A stretch of 37,430 nt of DNA from Pirellulaceae bacterium. GTDB taxonomy: Bacteria; Planctomycetota; Planctomycetia; Pirellulales; Pirellulaceae. The position numbers and the translations under genes were made by a program. Under the pieces are notes generated by a model. That model saw only the letters and a program-made list of their open reading frames with translations, was not told the DNA's origin and did no database searches. Of the stretch, positions 28,809-37,106 are shown in pieces. The DNA is taken from positions 1 through 37,430 of the forward strand of contig JAALLA010000021.1 of assembly GCA_011087765.1 (NCBI GenBank), read 5' to 3'. Each line of letters opens with the position of its first letter. Positions within the stretch are counted from its first letter, which is position 1.

Positions 28809-29067
28809 TTATTCTTAGCTTATTTTTATGGACTGAAACAAAGCCTGCTCCGTCAAACCTATTCCTTGCCGTAAGGTGCTGAGTACAAATTAAGGCGGGT
28901 CTGAAAAGCCTGTTGAGTTTCGTTGGTTTTTGTATCTTATCTCGCTACCCGTTATTTAATTTGTAGATTCACTGCTGTTTGAGTGTGACGTTACCTTTAC
29001 AAAAATCGGTTAAACCAATTACGATAGGGACAGGATTTGACGGCGCAGGAAGCATTTAGGTGGGATT

Positions 29068-29532
29068 ATGATTGATGTTTGTTTGTCGGTAGCGTTAATA
29101 CGCAAAACGTACAATGAAAAACCGAGGTGGCTGGCTCGTCTAGATCCTGCAACTAAACAACTTAACTTCATTATCGGCGAGAGACTTGAAGATGAGTCAT
29201 TTCGCGAAACGACAATCCGCGAAGTTTCTTGGGCACTCTGGCTGGATCGAAAGCGAGACTTTCTTGTCTCCGATATGGCTCAGATGAATTTGGAGTTTGT
29301 CGACCGGGTTCCGGGGCATTTTCAAAAGAGTCGTGTCGCTGTCTCATTCTTTAACGTCGAAGTTTATCGCAAAGATGTGGTTTCAAAAATTGAAACACAA
29401 GGTGATAACTTTTGGGTGACCTCGGACGAAATTTGCAATGGTATTAGTCAGTGCGGTCGTCGATTTGATCCGATCGTGCCTTATCTTATAAACCGTTCGA
29501 GCGTGATTCAGTATTGGGAATCTTCTCAGTAA
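29068..29532 (+). CDS. Nudix-like protein with degenerate Nudix box
   Basis: 154 aa. Residues 37-59 fit the spacing of the Nudix box (Gx5Ex7REUxEExGU): G37, E43, R51-E52-V53 are in place, but the two glutamates that bind metal are W55 and A56, and the glycine is W58. The following helix and strand (DRKRDFLVSDMAQMNLEFVDR) also fit the fold. It therefore looks like a Nudix-fold protein without ordinary hydrolase activity, possibly a binding or regulatory member. No signal peptide. It stands alone. The Nudix assignment is inference from the motif spacing. Confidence 0.6.
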   Translation: MIDVCLSVALIRKTYNEKPRWLARLDPATKQLNFIIGERLEDESFRETTIREVSWALWLDRKRDFLVSDMAQMNLEFVDRVPGHFQKSRVAVSFFNVEVYRKDVVSKIETQGDNFWVTSDEICNGISQCGRRFDPIVPYLINRSSVIQYWESSQ

Positions 29533-29638
29533 TTAATTTGGCGTAGGCACTCGCAGGCGATTGCATCCACCGTAATTTTTGGCGTTGGAGTGGTTTTTCG
29601 GTAATGAAGTGTGCGCCGATTTATTGAGGCAAACGAAA

Positions 29639-31249
29639 CTACTTCTGTTCTACAGCCTCGTTGGTTAACGCCGCTGCTGGCTCGGAGATGAGTACCGGTG
29701 AACTGGTGATTTGATCGAGGTGGGTCATTTCACGTTGGAGAATCTTCAGGAGAGTTTGGAGGAACGCGACCACCATGGGTCCAATGACGATCCCAATCGG
29801 TCCAAGGGTTGAGACTCCACCAAGCACGCTCAGGAGTGCGAAAAGCGGGTGGATGTTTGATTGGCCGTGCAGGATGTAGGGTTTAATCACGTTGTCAGCC
29901 ATCGAAATGATCGCGACTCCATAGATTCCCAATCCGATGGCGGCGGTTATGTTGTTGTCAAAAAACAAGAGGTAGAAGCAGCACGGAATCCAGACGGCAG
30001 CAGCACCGACGAAGGGAACCATGGCTAACATTGCAGAGATTACGGTCAGTAGAAAAACCGAATCAAATCCAGTGAAGTAAAAGCCAATCCCAGCCAACAG
30101 TCCCTGAGCCAATGCTGAGGCAAGTGTCGCGACGACGACTGCTCGACTGACCGTTCCGAATTCGGCAACAAGTTCCTGTTCGTGTTCGTCATCGATTGGG
30201 GAGAGGCCTTTAAAGGCTTCGATCAGCCGCGGTCCGTCTAGGAGGAAAAAGTAGAGCCCAATGACCATGATGGCTGCCCCGACAAGCAGGTTGCCCGCGT
30301 AGCTGACACCGGCTCCCGTTAGTTCGAGCAATTTGTTTTGTAAAAATCCAACCACTGAGTTTGCGTAGGATTCTGATTCCTCATCGGATGGATTGACCAA
30401 TTTAATCAGCCACGCCTTCGCCTTGCCGCCGAGCAGTTCGGATTCAAACAGATTGAAATGGATGACGGTCTGGTTGATTTTCTCGTGGTAATTGACGATT
30501 GCCTGGTTGCGGCTTCGGCCAGCCTCTGGCGAGGCTGGTGGAATCGCAGCGTGAAGGGTTCTCGCTGCGGTAAGATCTGCCGCGAATAAATCCCAGGTTG
30601 AACGGGATTCGGGTGGTGTATCGTCAGGTTCGCCCGGGGCTGGCCAATTGCGTCCGGTCACCCCGGCTAGTTTTTTTCCAGCCTCCTCAATTTCAAAAAG
30701 ACTGATTTGAAAGCGGTCTTCTTCGGTGGGGGAAAACGATGTCGACGCCTTTAAAGTTGCGAGTTCTGTGCTGATTGTTCGCAACTCATTCTTGCAGGGC
30801 ATATCCAGTTTTAAATCGGATCGAATTTGGTAAAAGCCATCGGTGATTTTTGTTGCATTAAAGTCGCTGTAGACTTGCTTTCCCTCGATCGCTGCCATGA
30901 AAAATATGACGGTCAAGGGGGCTAGTACCGTGACTAATACACTGAGGGTGGTTAAGGCAGCAGATAGTTTTGCCCGGCCACCTGATTTCTCGAAAATCCA
31001 ACGATGCAAGGGGCGAAATACGACAACGAGGATGGCTGAGAGAAATAGCGGGATTAGAAAGTGGGCCATCACTTCGTAAAACAGGAGGCCCACGATCGCA
31101 ATGACACCGATCAATAATCCAAAAGAAATATACCTTGAAACATTGGATTCGGAGCGCTCGGTGGACTTGGCATTCGTCCGCTTGCCGGAGTTCGATTGCG
31201 GTTTGGACTTAGCACGCTTGGACTTGGTTTTTTGTGTTTTTTTGCTCAT
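29639..31249 (-). CDS. AI-2E family transporter (PerM/TqsA-like)
   Basis: 536 aa from ATG 31249 (the frame reaches 31309 but the extra 20 residues are unlikely). A Lys/Ser-rich cytoplasmic tail (1-37) precedes seven or eight membrane helices. The second half (GLYFFLLDGPRLIEAF, MLAMVPFVGAAAVWIP, GVSTLGPIGIVIGPMVVAFLQTL) carries the family signatures including the P-F-VG and GPIGIVIGP motifs. An extra soluble block of about 190 residues sits between the second and third helix groups (roughly 125-310). The transported substrate is unknown. Confidence 0.85.
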   Translation of the reverse strand: MSKKTQKTKSKRAKSKPQSNSGKRTNAKSTERSESNVSRYISFGLLIGVIAIVGLLFYEVMAHFLIPLFLSAILVVVFRPLHRWIFEKSGGRAKLSAALTTLSVLVTVLAPLTVIFFMAAIEGKQVYSDFNATKITDGFYQIRSDLKLDMPCKNELRTISTELATLKASTSFSPTEEDRFQISLFEIEEAGKKLAGVTGRNWPAPGEPDDTPPESRSTWDLFAADLTAARTLHAAIPPASPEAGRSRNQAIVNYHEKINQTVIHFNLFESELLGGKAKAWLIKLVNPSDEESESYANSVVGFLQNKLLELTGAGVSYAGNLLVGAAIMVIGLYFFLLDGPRLIEAFKGLSPIDDEHEQELVAEFGTVSRAVVVATLASALAQGLLAGIGFYFTGFDSVFLLTVISAMLAMVPFVGAAAVWIPCCFYLLFFDNNITAAIGLGIYGVAIISMADNVIKPYILHGQSNIHPLFALLSVLGGVSTLGPIGIVIGPMVVAFLQTLLKILQREMTHLDQITSSPVLISEPAAALTNEAVEQK

Positions 31250-31418
31250 CAGTAATTTACGAAATGCGTGCGTTTTTACAGCGAAGTAGCCGTCGTGTTG
31301 CCGAAACACTTTCGCAGCGCTTTGACGAAAAATTGGTGTTCAAAAACCATGCTGAAAACTCATCGGCATCGTTTCGCGTGTGCTGTTTTTTACGAGTGAG
31401 CTCATACTCAAGGATTTT

Positions 31419-31444
31419 TTATTGCCGTGAATTATTGCCGTGAA
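31419..31444. repeat. Two-copy 13-bp tandem duplication over the M28 peptidase stop codon
   Basis: ttattgccgtgaa occurs at 31419-31431 and 31432-31444. On the minus strand the gene-internal copy contains the last codons and TAA of the peptidase gene, and the second copy repeats the stop 13 bp further on, in a different frame. Confidence 0.95.
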
Positions 31445-34400
31445 CCGGGGGTGATTTTCAATTCAATTCGTTTGCCGTTTCGGAGAACGATCACGGATGT
31501 TTCTTCTCCAATTTTTATGGCATCGATGATTGCGGTATAGTCATAGATGTTTTCAATACTTTTGCCAGCCAATTCTACAATAATATCGCCCCCTTTGATT
31601 CCTGCTTTGTCGGCTGGAGCTCCTTTGGTTACATCTGAAAGTTTGACCCCGACGACGTCCTCGCCATAAGCCGGAACACTTCCAAGGTAGGCGCGAAGTC
31701 CGCCTTTGGGGGCATCTTGTGATGCCGAAGATTGTTCAATGTAATCGGGCGCTTCATCGGTGGTCGCGAGAGATCTGGTAATCAGTCCCATCAGCCGGGC
31801 GATTCTTGCAGTATCGGGATAGTTGAGTTTTTCCGGAGTATCGCGAGGCGTGTGGTAATCGGTGTGAGACCCTGTGAAAGCAGAGAGGATTGGAATGCCA
31901 CCGCGATAGAAAGAGCTGGCATCCGTGGGGAGGTCTGTTTCATTACTAAGCGTGACGGGAAGTCCGACTACCGCATTTTTGGATTCGATAACCGAAGGCC
32001 AAAAGCTACTGCTGCTAACGCCCTGAAGGACAAGTTGGTCTGTTAAGCGTCCCACCATGTCCATGTTGAGGGCAGCGATAATACCGGTGCTTGGCCGTAA
32101 AGCTCCCTCCCGGGGATCTTTGTTACTGAGGGTGACCTTTTTGACTCCGAGACTTTTGACCATCTCGGTCAGTTCCTTGACGACTTTTACATTTGCATCC
32201 GGATGAGCCTCAACTTGAATTTCAAAATCCGGATAGTTTTTGGAAATGAACTTCAAAGACTCACTGATTTCGTCAGTTTTCGCGGACTCTCCATTGAGTA
32301 AGATTTCACCGTTTGAATCAACCCCGAGTACGAAGTCATGTGAGGCATCCTGGGCAGGTTTGCTTTCGATGGGTTGAAGTGATTTGACGTAATTAGCAGA
32401 CCCATAAAGTCCGAGCTCTTCACCGGACCAGCCAGCAAAAATGACGTCTCGTTTAAGTTTTAATTTTCCGGTCCGCTGTTGTGAGACTAAGTATTCAGCA
32501 ATTTCAAGCATCGCGGCGACCCCCGACGCGTTGTCATCTGCACCGAAATGAATGTTGTTTTGCTCGTCTTGTTTCGCAAGGCTGCTGCCTGATTTGCCAG
32601 CGCCAAGATGGTCAATGTGTGCTCCGACAATGACCGCGTCTTTACTTGGGGAGTCTCCGGCGAGGAGTCGCCCCACGACATTGCGTCCCTTGCCTGTGAT
32701 TTTTTCAATATCGATTTCTGTTTTGAGCTTGCTACCCTCGAGGTTGAACCCCATCACCGGTGAACCGTCATCTAATCGGTTTTGGAGTGTTTGGATATCT
32801 TTGCCGGCCGCTTGGAGGATTTTTTGCCCGACCTCATCAGTAACACTGATCGCTGCAATGCTTGATCCGCTTGGGGAAAAGTCATTTCGCAGAGGTACCA
32901 GTTGTTCGCGAACCTGCGAGTTAGGTCCGCTGACTACGATGACACCTTTGGCGCCCTGTTGTCTGGCATGGAAGATCTTTTTGTGAAGTTCGGCGTGAGT
33001 TTTGAAGAAGCGACGCCGTTCGGGAGAGACATTTTCAGGAAGAAATCGAAAAACAAAAACCCATTTGTCTTTTACATCGAGATGGACGTAGGAGTCGTAT
33101 TCTTCTTCTGATCCTTGCTGAGGCGCTACGATCCCGTAGCCGGCAAAGACAATATCGGTCGGATCGATTTGGAGATTCCCTGAAAATGAAAGCGGTCTCC
33201 AGTCTTGGTTTACTTGAAGTGATTCGGATTTTTTATCAATGGTAAGTTCCAGTTGGTTCTTGGGCCCCATTTCGACGCCATTGGGGAAGTCAAACTTTTG
33301 AAACCATGTGCCGTTATCACCAGCGGGTTTCAGGCCCAAGTGATCGAGATAGGCGGCAACGTAAGCGGTGGCTTTGCGCTCTCCCGTTGACCCAGTCATT
33401 CGGCCTCCTAGTTCTTTGCGGCACAGGTAGTCGACATGCCTCATGATATCGCGTGGATCGAAGCCTGCACTCGCTTGCTGTGCTGCGTTGAGTCCTGTAT
33501 CGAAAGCTGATTTCTCTTCGGGAGACCATTGATTGTGGGAGGTTCGATTAGCCGAAAGTGCTTCGGAGGCAATTTCGTGATTCCAGTTAGCCAGATAAAT
33601 CTGTGATTCTTTTTTCGGGTTTCGCGTGGAAGTCCAGGTCAGTTGTTTCCCATCGGGTGTAAAACTGGCAAGGCCGTCAAAACCGTCGGTGTCCGTGACG
33701 CGTACGGGAGGCGAACTGCCATCTGCGGCCACAAGATATAGCTCGAAATTACCAAAACCATGCCGATTAGTGGTGAAGATTAGGTACTCTCCAGACGGAT
33801 GGTAAAATGGCGCCCAGCTCATCGCTCCAATGTTGGTGAGCTGTTTTTGGTCGCTACCGTCGATATTCATCGTCATAATTTCGGCGGTCGCACCAGATTC
33901 TGAAAATCGTCTCCAGCAGATGCGTTTTCCATCTGGAGAGAAAAATGGTCCACCGTCGTATCCTGGAACATCCGTCAGCTGCCGAACGTCCGTCCCGTCA
34001 GAATTCATGATGAAAATATCCATCATGTAGGCTGGGTCTGTTTCAAAGTTTTTCTTTTGTTCCGCGGAAAGCGGTTGGGCATAGCCGTTGCGATTGGACG
34101 CAAACGCAATCAATTTTCCGTCCGGAGAGTAGGAGCCCTCGGCGTCGTAGCCAATTTCGTTGGTGAGTTGTTGATATTTTTTTGAATTGCGATCGTAGGA
34201 GAATATTTCATAGTTTTCGTCATAATCCCAAGAGTAGCGCCGAGCCTGGCCGGATTCGCGAAATTCGATTTCTTTTTTTTGTTTCGCTTTGGCTTGGGAG
34301 TCAGCTTGGGTCGAAGCGTAGAGGACGAGGTTGTTATTGGGATGTACCCATGCACAGGTTGTCTTGCCGTAACCGGGTGAGATTGGTTCCACGTCCCCCG

Positions 34401-34701
34401 ATTCAAAATCGAGTAAATAAATCTGAAAAAATGGATTGTCGAGACGTCGTTCGCTTTGAAAAACGAGCAACGAGCCATCCGGGCTGAAGTATCCTTCACC
34501 AGCCCGTTTGCCCTCAAACGTGAGTTGCCTGGCGTTTGAGATAAACTTACTTTCCTGTGAGCCGGTTGTTTGAGAAAGAGCCGGGTCGGGAGTTTGTGCC
34601 AACGCGGGTGTGTAAAGTAAAAAACTGAGACTGAGTAATCCGGTCAGGGTGAAAGCGAGAACGGAACGTTGATTCGCAATGGGGCGAATGAAAGTGATCA
34701 T
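31432..34701 (-). CDS. Secreted M28 metallopeptidase with TolB-like propeller, ExbD-like insert and PDZ domain
   Basis: 1089 aa with a signal peptide (1-35). Residues 55-370 are WD40/TolB-type repeats (YFSPDGSLLVF, SYSPDGKLIAFASNR, FFSPDGKRICW). Residues 420-690 hold a PA-type insert (FAGYGIVAP, GAKGVIVVSGP). The M28 zinc site is H695 in GAHIDHLG, D722 in GADDNASG, E761/E762 in SGEELGLYG, D881 in NMDMVG, and H946 in GSHTDYHTPRD. Residues 785-872 interrupt the catalytic domain with an ExbD/TolR-like sequence. The C-terminal PDZ covers 1000-1085. A Shine-Dalgarno GGA precedes ATG 34701. It is probably a periplasmic or cell-surface aminopeptidase/protease. Confidence 0.9.
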   Translation of the reverse strand: MITFIRPIANQRSVLAFTLTGLLSLSFLLYTPALAQTPDPALSQTTGSQESKFISNARQLTFEGKRAGEGYFSPDGSLLVFQSERRLDNPFFQIYLLDFESGDVEPISPGYGKTTCAWVHPNNNLVLYASTQADSQAKAKQKKEIEFRESGQARRYSWDYDENYEIFSYDRNSKKYQQLTNEIGYDAEGSYSPDGKLIAFASNRNGYAQPLSAEQKKNFETDPAYMMDIFIMNSDGTDVRQLTDVPGYDGGPFFSPDGKRICWRRFSESGATAEIMTMNIDGSDQKQLTNIGAMSWAPFYHPSGEYLIFTTNRHGFGNFELYLVAADGSSPPVRVTDTDGFDGLASFTPDGKQLTWTSTRNPKKESQIYLANWNHEIASEALSANRTSHNQWSPEEKSAFDTGLNAAQQASAGFDPRDIMRHVDYLCRKELGGRMTGSTGERKATAYVAAYLDHLGLKPAGDNGTWFQKFDFPNGVEMGPKNQLELTIDKKSESLQVNQDWRPLSFSGNLQIDPTDIVFAGYGIVAPQQGSEEEYDSYVHLDVKDKWVFVFRFLPENVSPERRRFFKTHAELHKKIFHARQQGAKGVIVVSGPNSQVREQLVPLRNDFSPSGSSIAAISVTDEVGQKILQAAGKDIQTLQNRLDDGSPVMGFNLEGSKLKTEIDIEKITGKGRNVVGRLLAGDSPSKDAVIVGAHIDHLGAGKSGSSLAKQDEQNNIHFGADDNASGVAAMLEIAEYLVSQQRTGKLKLKRDVIFAGWSGEELGLYGSANYVKSLQPIESKPAQDASHDFVLGVDSNGEILLNGESAKTDEISESLKFISKNYPDFEIQVEAHPDANVKVVKELTEMVKSLGVKKVTLSNKDPREGALRPSTGIIAALNMDMVGRLTDQLVLQGVSSSSFWPSVIESKNAVVGLPVTLSNETDLPTDASSFYRGGIPILSAFTGSHTDYHTPRDTPEKLNYPDTARIARLMGLITRSLATTDEAPDYIEQSSASQDAPKGGLRAYLGSVPAYGEDVVGVKLSDVTKGAPADKAGIKGGDIIVELAGKSIENIYDYTAIIDAIKIGEETSVIVLRNGKRIELKITPGSRQ

Positions 34702-35224
34702 TTACAGTTTCCGGAAGTAAAGATTATTAGTGCTGGCCGGTGAAGGCTTTGATGCAGCCAGCCAGAAATTTGTGTGTCATGTAAAAAACGCAGATCAAAG
34801 GTGTGCCAAATTGTATTTGAGTTTGTTTTCGCCAATAAGACGAAGAGTTGAGAATCTTGGATTAGATTGCAGTTTTGTTGATTATCACACCTTATAAAAC
34901 GTCCAGATAGAAGGGTTCCCATGGATTTGGCTGGGAATTTGGCGTGAATCGGTTAAACAATTTCACCGAATGTCGGTTTTTCCCCAATACACACCTAAGA
35001 ACCACCTTTCGTAGCTATCGGAAACCGGAATCAGATGGAATGATTAGTGCTTCTTCACTCAATTCGATAATTGAGCGTAGTTCAGTCTAGTCCCAGCGTT
35101 TCTGATGACGATAATTGAATTCGTGGGCTTGGCGTTTTACCAACTGTAAATTGCATTTGGCGAGGGAACTGGATTAGTCTGACCTCTGCCTTTTTGCATC
35201 TGCTCGAGAGATGGGATATTTACG
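34702..35224. other. Gene-free stretch between divergent M28 and FAD oxidoreductase genes
   Basis: About 520 bp with no convincing coding frame. It should hold the promoters of both divergent genes. The only structured element seen is the 7-bp inverted repeat at 35058-35075. Confidence 0.5.
35058..35075. promoter_or_regulatory. Inverted repeat, possible operator
   Basis: ctcaatt (35058-35064) and aattgag (35069-35075) are exact inverted arms around cgat. It lies about 150 bp upstream of the FAD-dependent oxidoreductase gene. Regulator binding is a guess; such a short AT-rich repeat can occur by chance. Confidence 0.25.
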
Positions 35225-36487
35225 ATGATTGCGAATCGAAGCTATGACTGCGTTGTGCTTGGCGCCGGACCGGGAGGTTCGTCGGCGGCGACGATCGTAG
35301 CAGAGCAAGGGTTATCGGTATTGTTAGTGGAGCGCGACAAAATGCCGCGCTTCCATGTCGGTGAGTCACTAATGCCCGAGACTTATTGGGTTTTTGAGCG
35401 GTTGGGAATCGTTAATGAACTCGACCGAATTGGGTTCACCAAGAAATACGGAGTGCAGTTTGTCAGCAGCAATGACCGCGAAACGAAACCTTTCGTCTTT
35501 GCCGATCATGACTCTCGACCCTGCAACGAGACTTGGCACGTCGATCGCGCGAAGTTCGATCATTTGCTTTTTGAGACAGCGTTCAATCGTGGTGCGACTT
35601 GCGTCGACGGAACCCGTGTCTTAGATATCGACATTCGCAAGAAATCACCGCACTTGGTCAAATTGCAAGGAGAGGACGGCAAGGAGCAAGAGGTTTCGGC
35701 CAAAGTGATCATCGATGCCTCAGGGCAGTCTTCTCTGCTCGCCAACCGATTGCAGACCAAAGAGTATTACGACGATTTGCGTAAAGCAGCGATTTGGGGA
35801 TATTACGACGGGGCGGTTCGGGCCGGTGGAGATAATCCGGAGGTGACCTGTATTCTTCATACGCAAAGCAAAGATGCCTGGTTCTGGTATATTCCATTGA
35901 GTGATGGGACGGTTAGTGTCGGGTTGGTTGGCGACAATGATTTTTTACTTAAACGCGGGGGTTCGCCAGCAAAAACATTCGAAACAGAAATTCGGAATTG
36001 CCCTGGAGTGAAGCGTCGTCTTCTAGATGCGAAGCTTCGCGGCAAATTTGCGGTCGCCAAAGAATTCTCTTACACCGTCAAAGAACAATCTGGCGATGGA
36101 TGGGTGCTGGTTGGTGATGCGGGCGGTTTTATAGATCCGTGTTATTCATCAGGCGTTTTCCTCGCCTTGAAGTCCGGGGTGATGGCTGGAGAAGCGGTCG
36201 CCGAGGGATTGCATGCCGGTGACACATCGGCAAAGCAACTTGGAAAATGGACGCGGGAATACGAGTCCGGCGTCAAATGGATCCGAAAATTGGTCCGCGC
36301 ATTCTACACAAAAGAATTTAGCTTTGGAGCTTTCATGAAGGCACACCCAGAGCATGCGGAAAATGTAACCAATCTTTTGATCGGCCGCGTTTTCGAGGGT
36401 AATCCCGGTAAGGTTTTTGAGGATATGGATCCGTGGATTGAGAAGGCAAAGCGCGGAGAAGATATGGAGATGGCTGCCAGCAACTAA
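35225..36487 (+). CDS. Flavin-dependent oxidoreductase, halogenase-like
   Basis: 420 aa. The FAD-binding site is GAGPGGSS (13-20), with RFHVGESLMP at 42-51. The segment GFTKKYGVQFV (70-80) puts a lysine where the chlorinating lysine of variant-type halogenases lies. WFWYIP (219-224) matches the WxWxIP motif, and GDAGGFIDPCYSSG (297-310) matches the FxDPxxSxG motif of flavin-dependent halogenases. These signs favour a halogenase-like protein of the CmlS/PltA group over a plain geranylgeranyl reductase, but planctomycete relatives are often annotated only as NAD(P)/FAD-dependent oxidoreductases, and no biosynthetic cluster adjoins it. Substrate and activity are unproven. Confidence 0.83.
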   Translation: MIANRSYDCVVLGAGPGGSSAATIVAEQGLSVLLVERDKMPRFHVGESLMPETYWVFERLGIVNELDRIGFTKKYGVQFVSSNDRETKPFVFADHDSRPCNETWHVDRAKFDHLLFETAFNRGATCVDGTRVLDIDIRKKSPHLVKLQGEDGKEQEVSAKVIIDASGQSSLLANRLQTKEYYDDLRKAAIWGYYDGAVRAGGDNPEVTCILHTQSKDAWFWYIPLSDGTVSVGLVGDNDFLLKRGGSPAKTFETEIRNCPGVKRRLLDAKLRGKFAVAKEFSYTVKEQSGDGWVLVGDAGGFIDPCYSSGVFLALKSGVMAGEAVAEGLHAGDTSAKQLGKWTREYESGVKWIRKLVRAFYTKEFSFGAFMKAHPEHAENVTNLLIGRVFEGNPGKVFEDMDPWIEKAKRGEDMEMAASN

Positions 36488-36502
36488 AGAGAGTCAATGG
36501 TC

Positions 36503-36534
36503 AAGAGCTTTGTTGGTTAAGAGGTTTGTTGGTT
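36503..36534. repeat. Two-copy 16-bp tandem duplication after the oxidoreductase stop
   Basis: aagagctttgttggtt (36503-36518) is followed by aagaggtttgttggtt (36519-36534), one mismatch, then ggtt. It begins 15 bp after the TAA at 36485-36487. Confidence 0.9.
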
Positions 36535-36889
36535 GGTTACCCAAGAGTCTAGTGCCAAGCCAGTTAAGGAATTTGGCTGAGGACATTCCATCTGCCATGC
36601 GGCATTAGCCACCAGATTCGTTTGCGGCCAGTTCGTAAAAATCTGCTGAACCAACTGCTGAACTGCTCAAAAGCCGTAATGGGGCAATTAAGGTCGGATT
36701 ATTTGTCATGAAACTACCTCACTTTTGTTAGTTTAGGGGTTTTGGGGCCGGTTTCCGTTTCTCTTGGCGCCGCCTCTCGGAAAAAAAACTACAGTTTTTT
36801 GCCGTTTAATGGTTGGGATCGCTTCTTTAAGCCCAGCTCATGCAGGTTATTTTCACTGTGGGAAGAGTTCATCGGTGCCTTAAGCCTCG

Positions 36890-36916
36890 TTTTCGTGGCC
36901 GTTCGGGACACGAAAA
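36890..36916 (+). terminator. Hairpin, possible terminator
   Basis: ttttcgtg (36890-36897) pairs with cacgaaaa (36909-36916) around an 11-nt loop. The stem ends in A/U pairs and is followed by a T-rich but interrupted sequence (actggtttgattgttgattt). It would separate upstream transcription from the DUF1559 promoter 35 bp further on. Weak support. Confidence 0.3.
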
Positions 36917-36950
36917 ACTGGTTTGATTGTTGATTTAGAGTGTTCGATGC

Positions 36951-36980
36951 TTGACAATCGAAGCCTGCAGACACTATGAT
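36951..36980 (+). promoter_or_regulatory. Sigma-70-type promoter of the DUF1559 gene
   Basis: TTGACA (36951-36956), an 18-bp spacer, and TATGAT (36975-36980) form a near-consensus promoter. Transcription would start near 36987, giving a leader of about 120 nt before the ATG at 37107. Confidence 0.65.
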
Positions 36981-37106
36981 GAGAACTTAGAAATTAAGTT
37001 TTCTTAGTAACATGAACAATCGGCGCCGTTTAATAAGGTCATTTTTTAACGACGGCATCGTTCAAACATTTGGTAATTTTTCTTTTTTATGTTTTTGGAG
37101 TGATTT

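Larger units (their letters stand above)
36488..37106. other. Gene-free stretch before the DUF1559 gene
   Basis: About 620 bp. It holds a 16-bp imperfect tandem duplication just after the oxidoreductase gene, a hairpin at 36890-36916, and a promoter at 36951-36980. A 63-codon frame at 36742-36933 has no ribosome binding site and is not called. Confidence 0.6.

Noticed and set aside
36742..36933. 63-codon frame upstream of the DUF1559 gene
   Set aside because: No ribosome binding site; it overlaps a hairpin and lies just upstream of the DUF1559 promoter.
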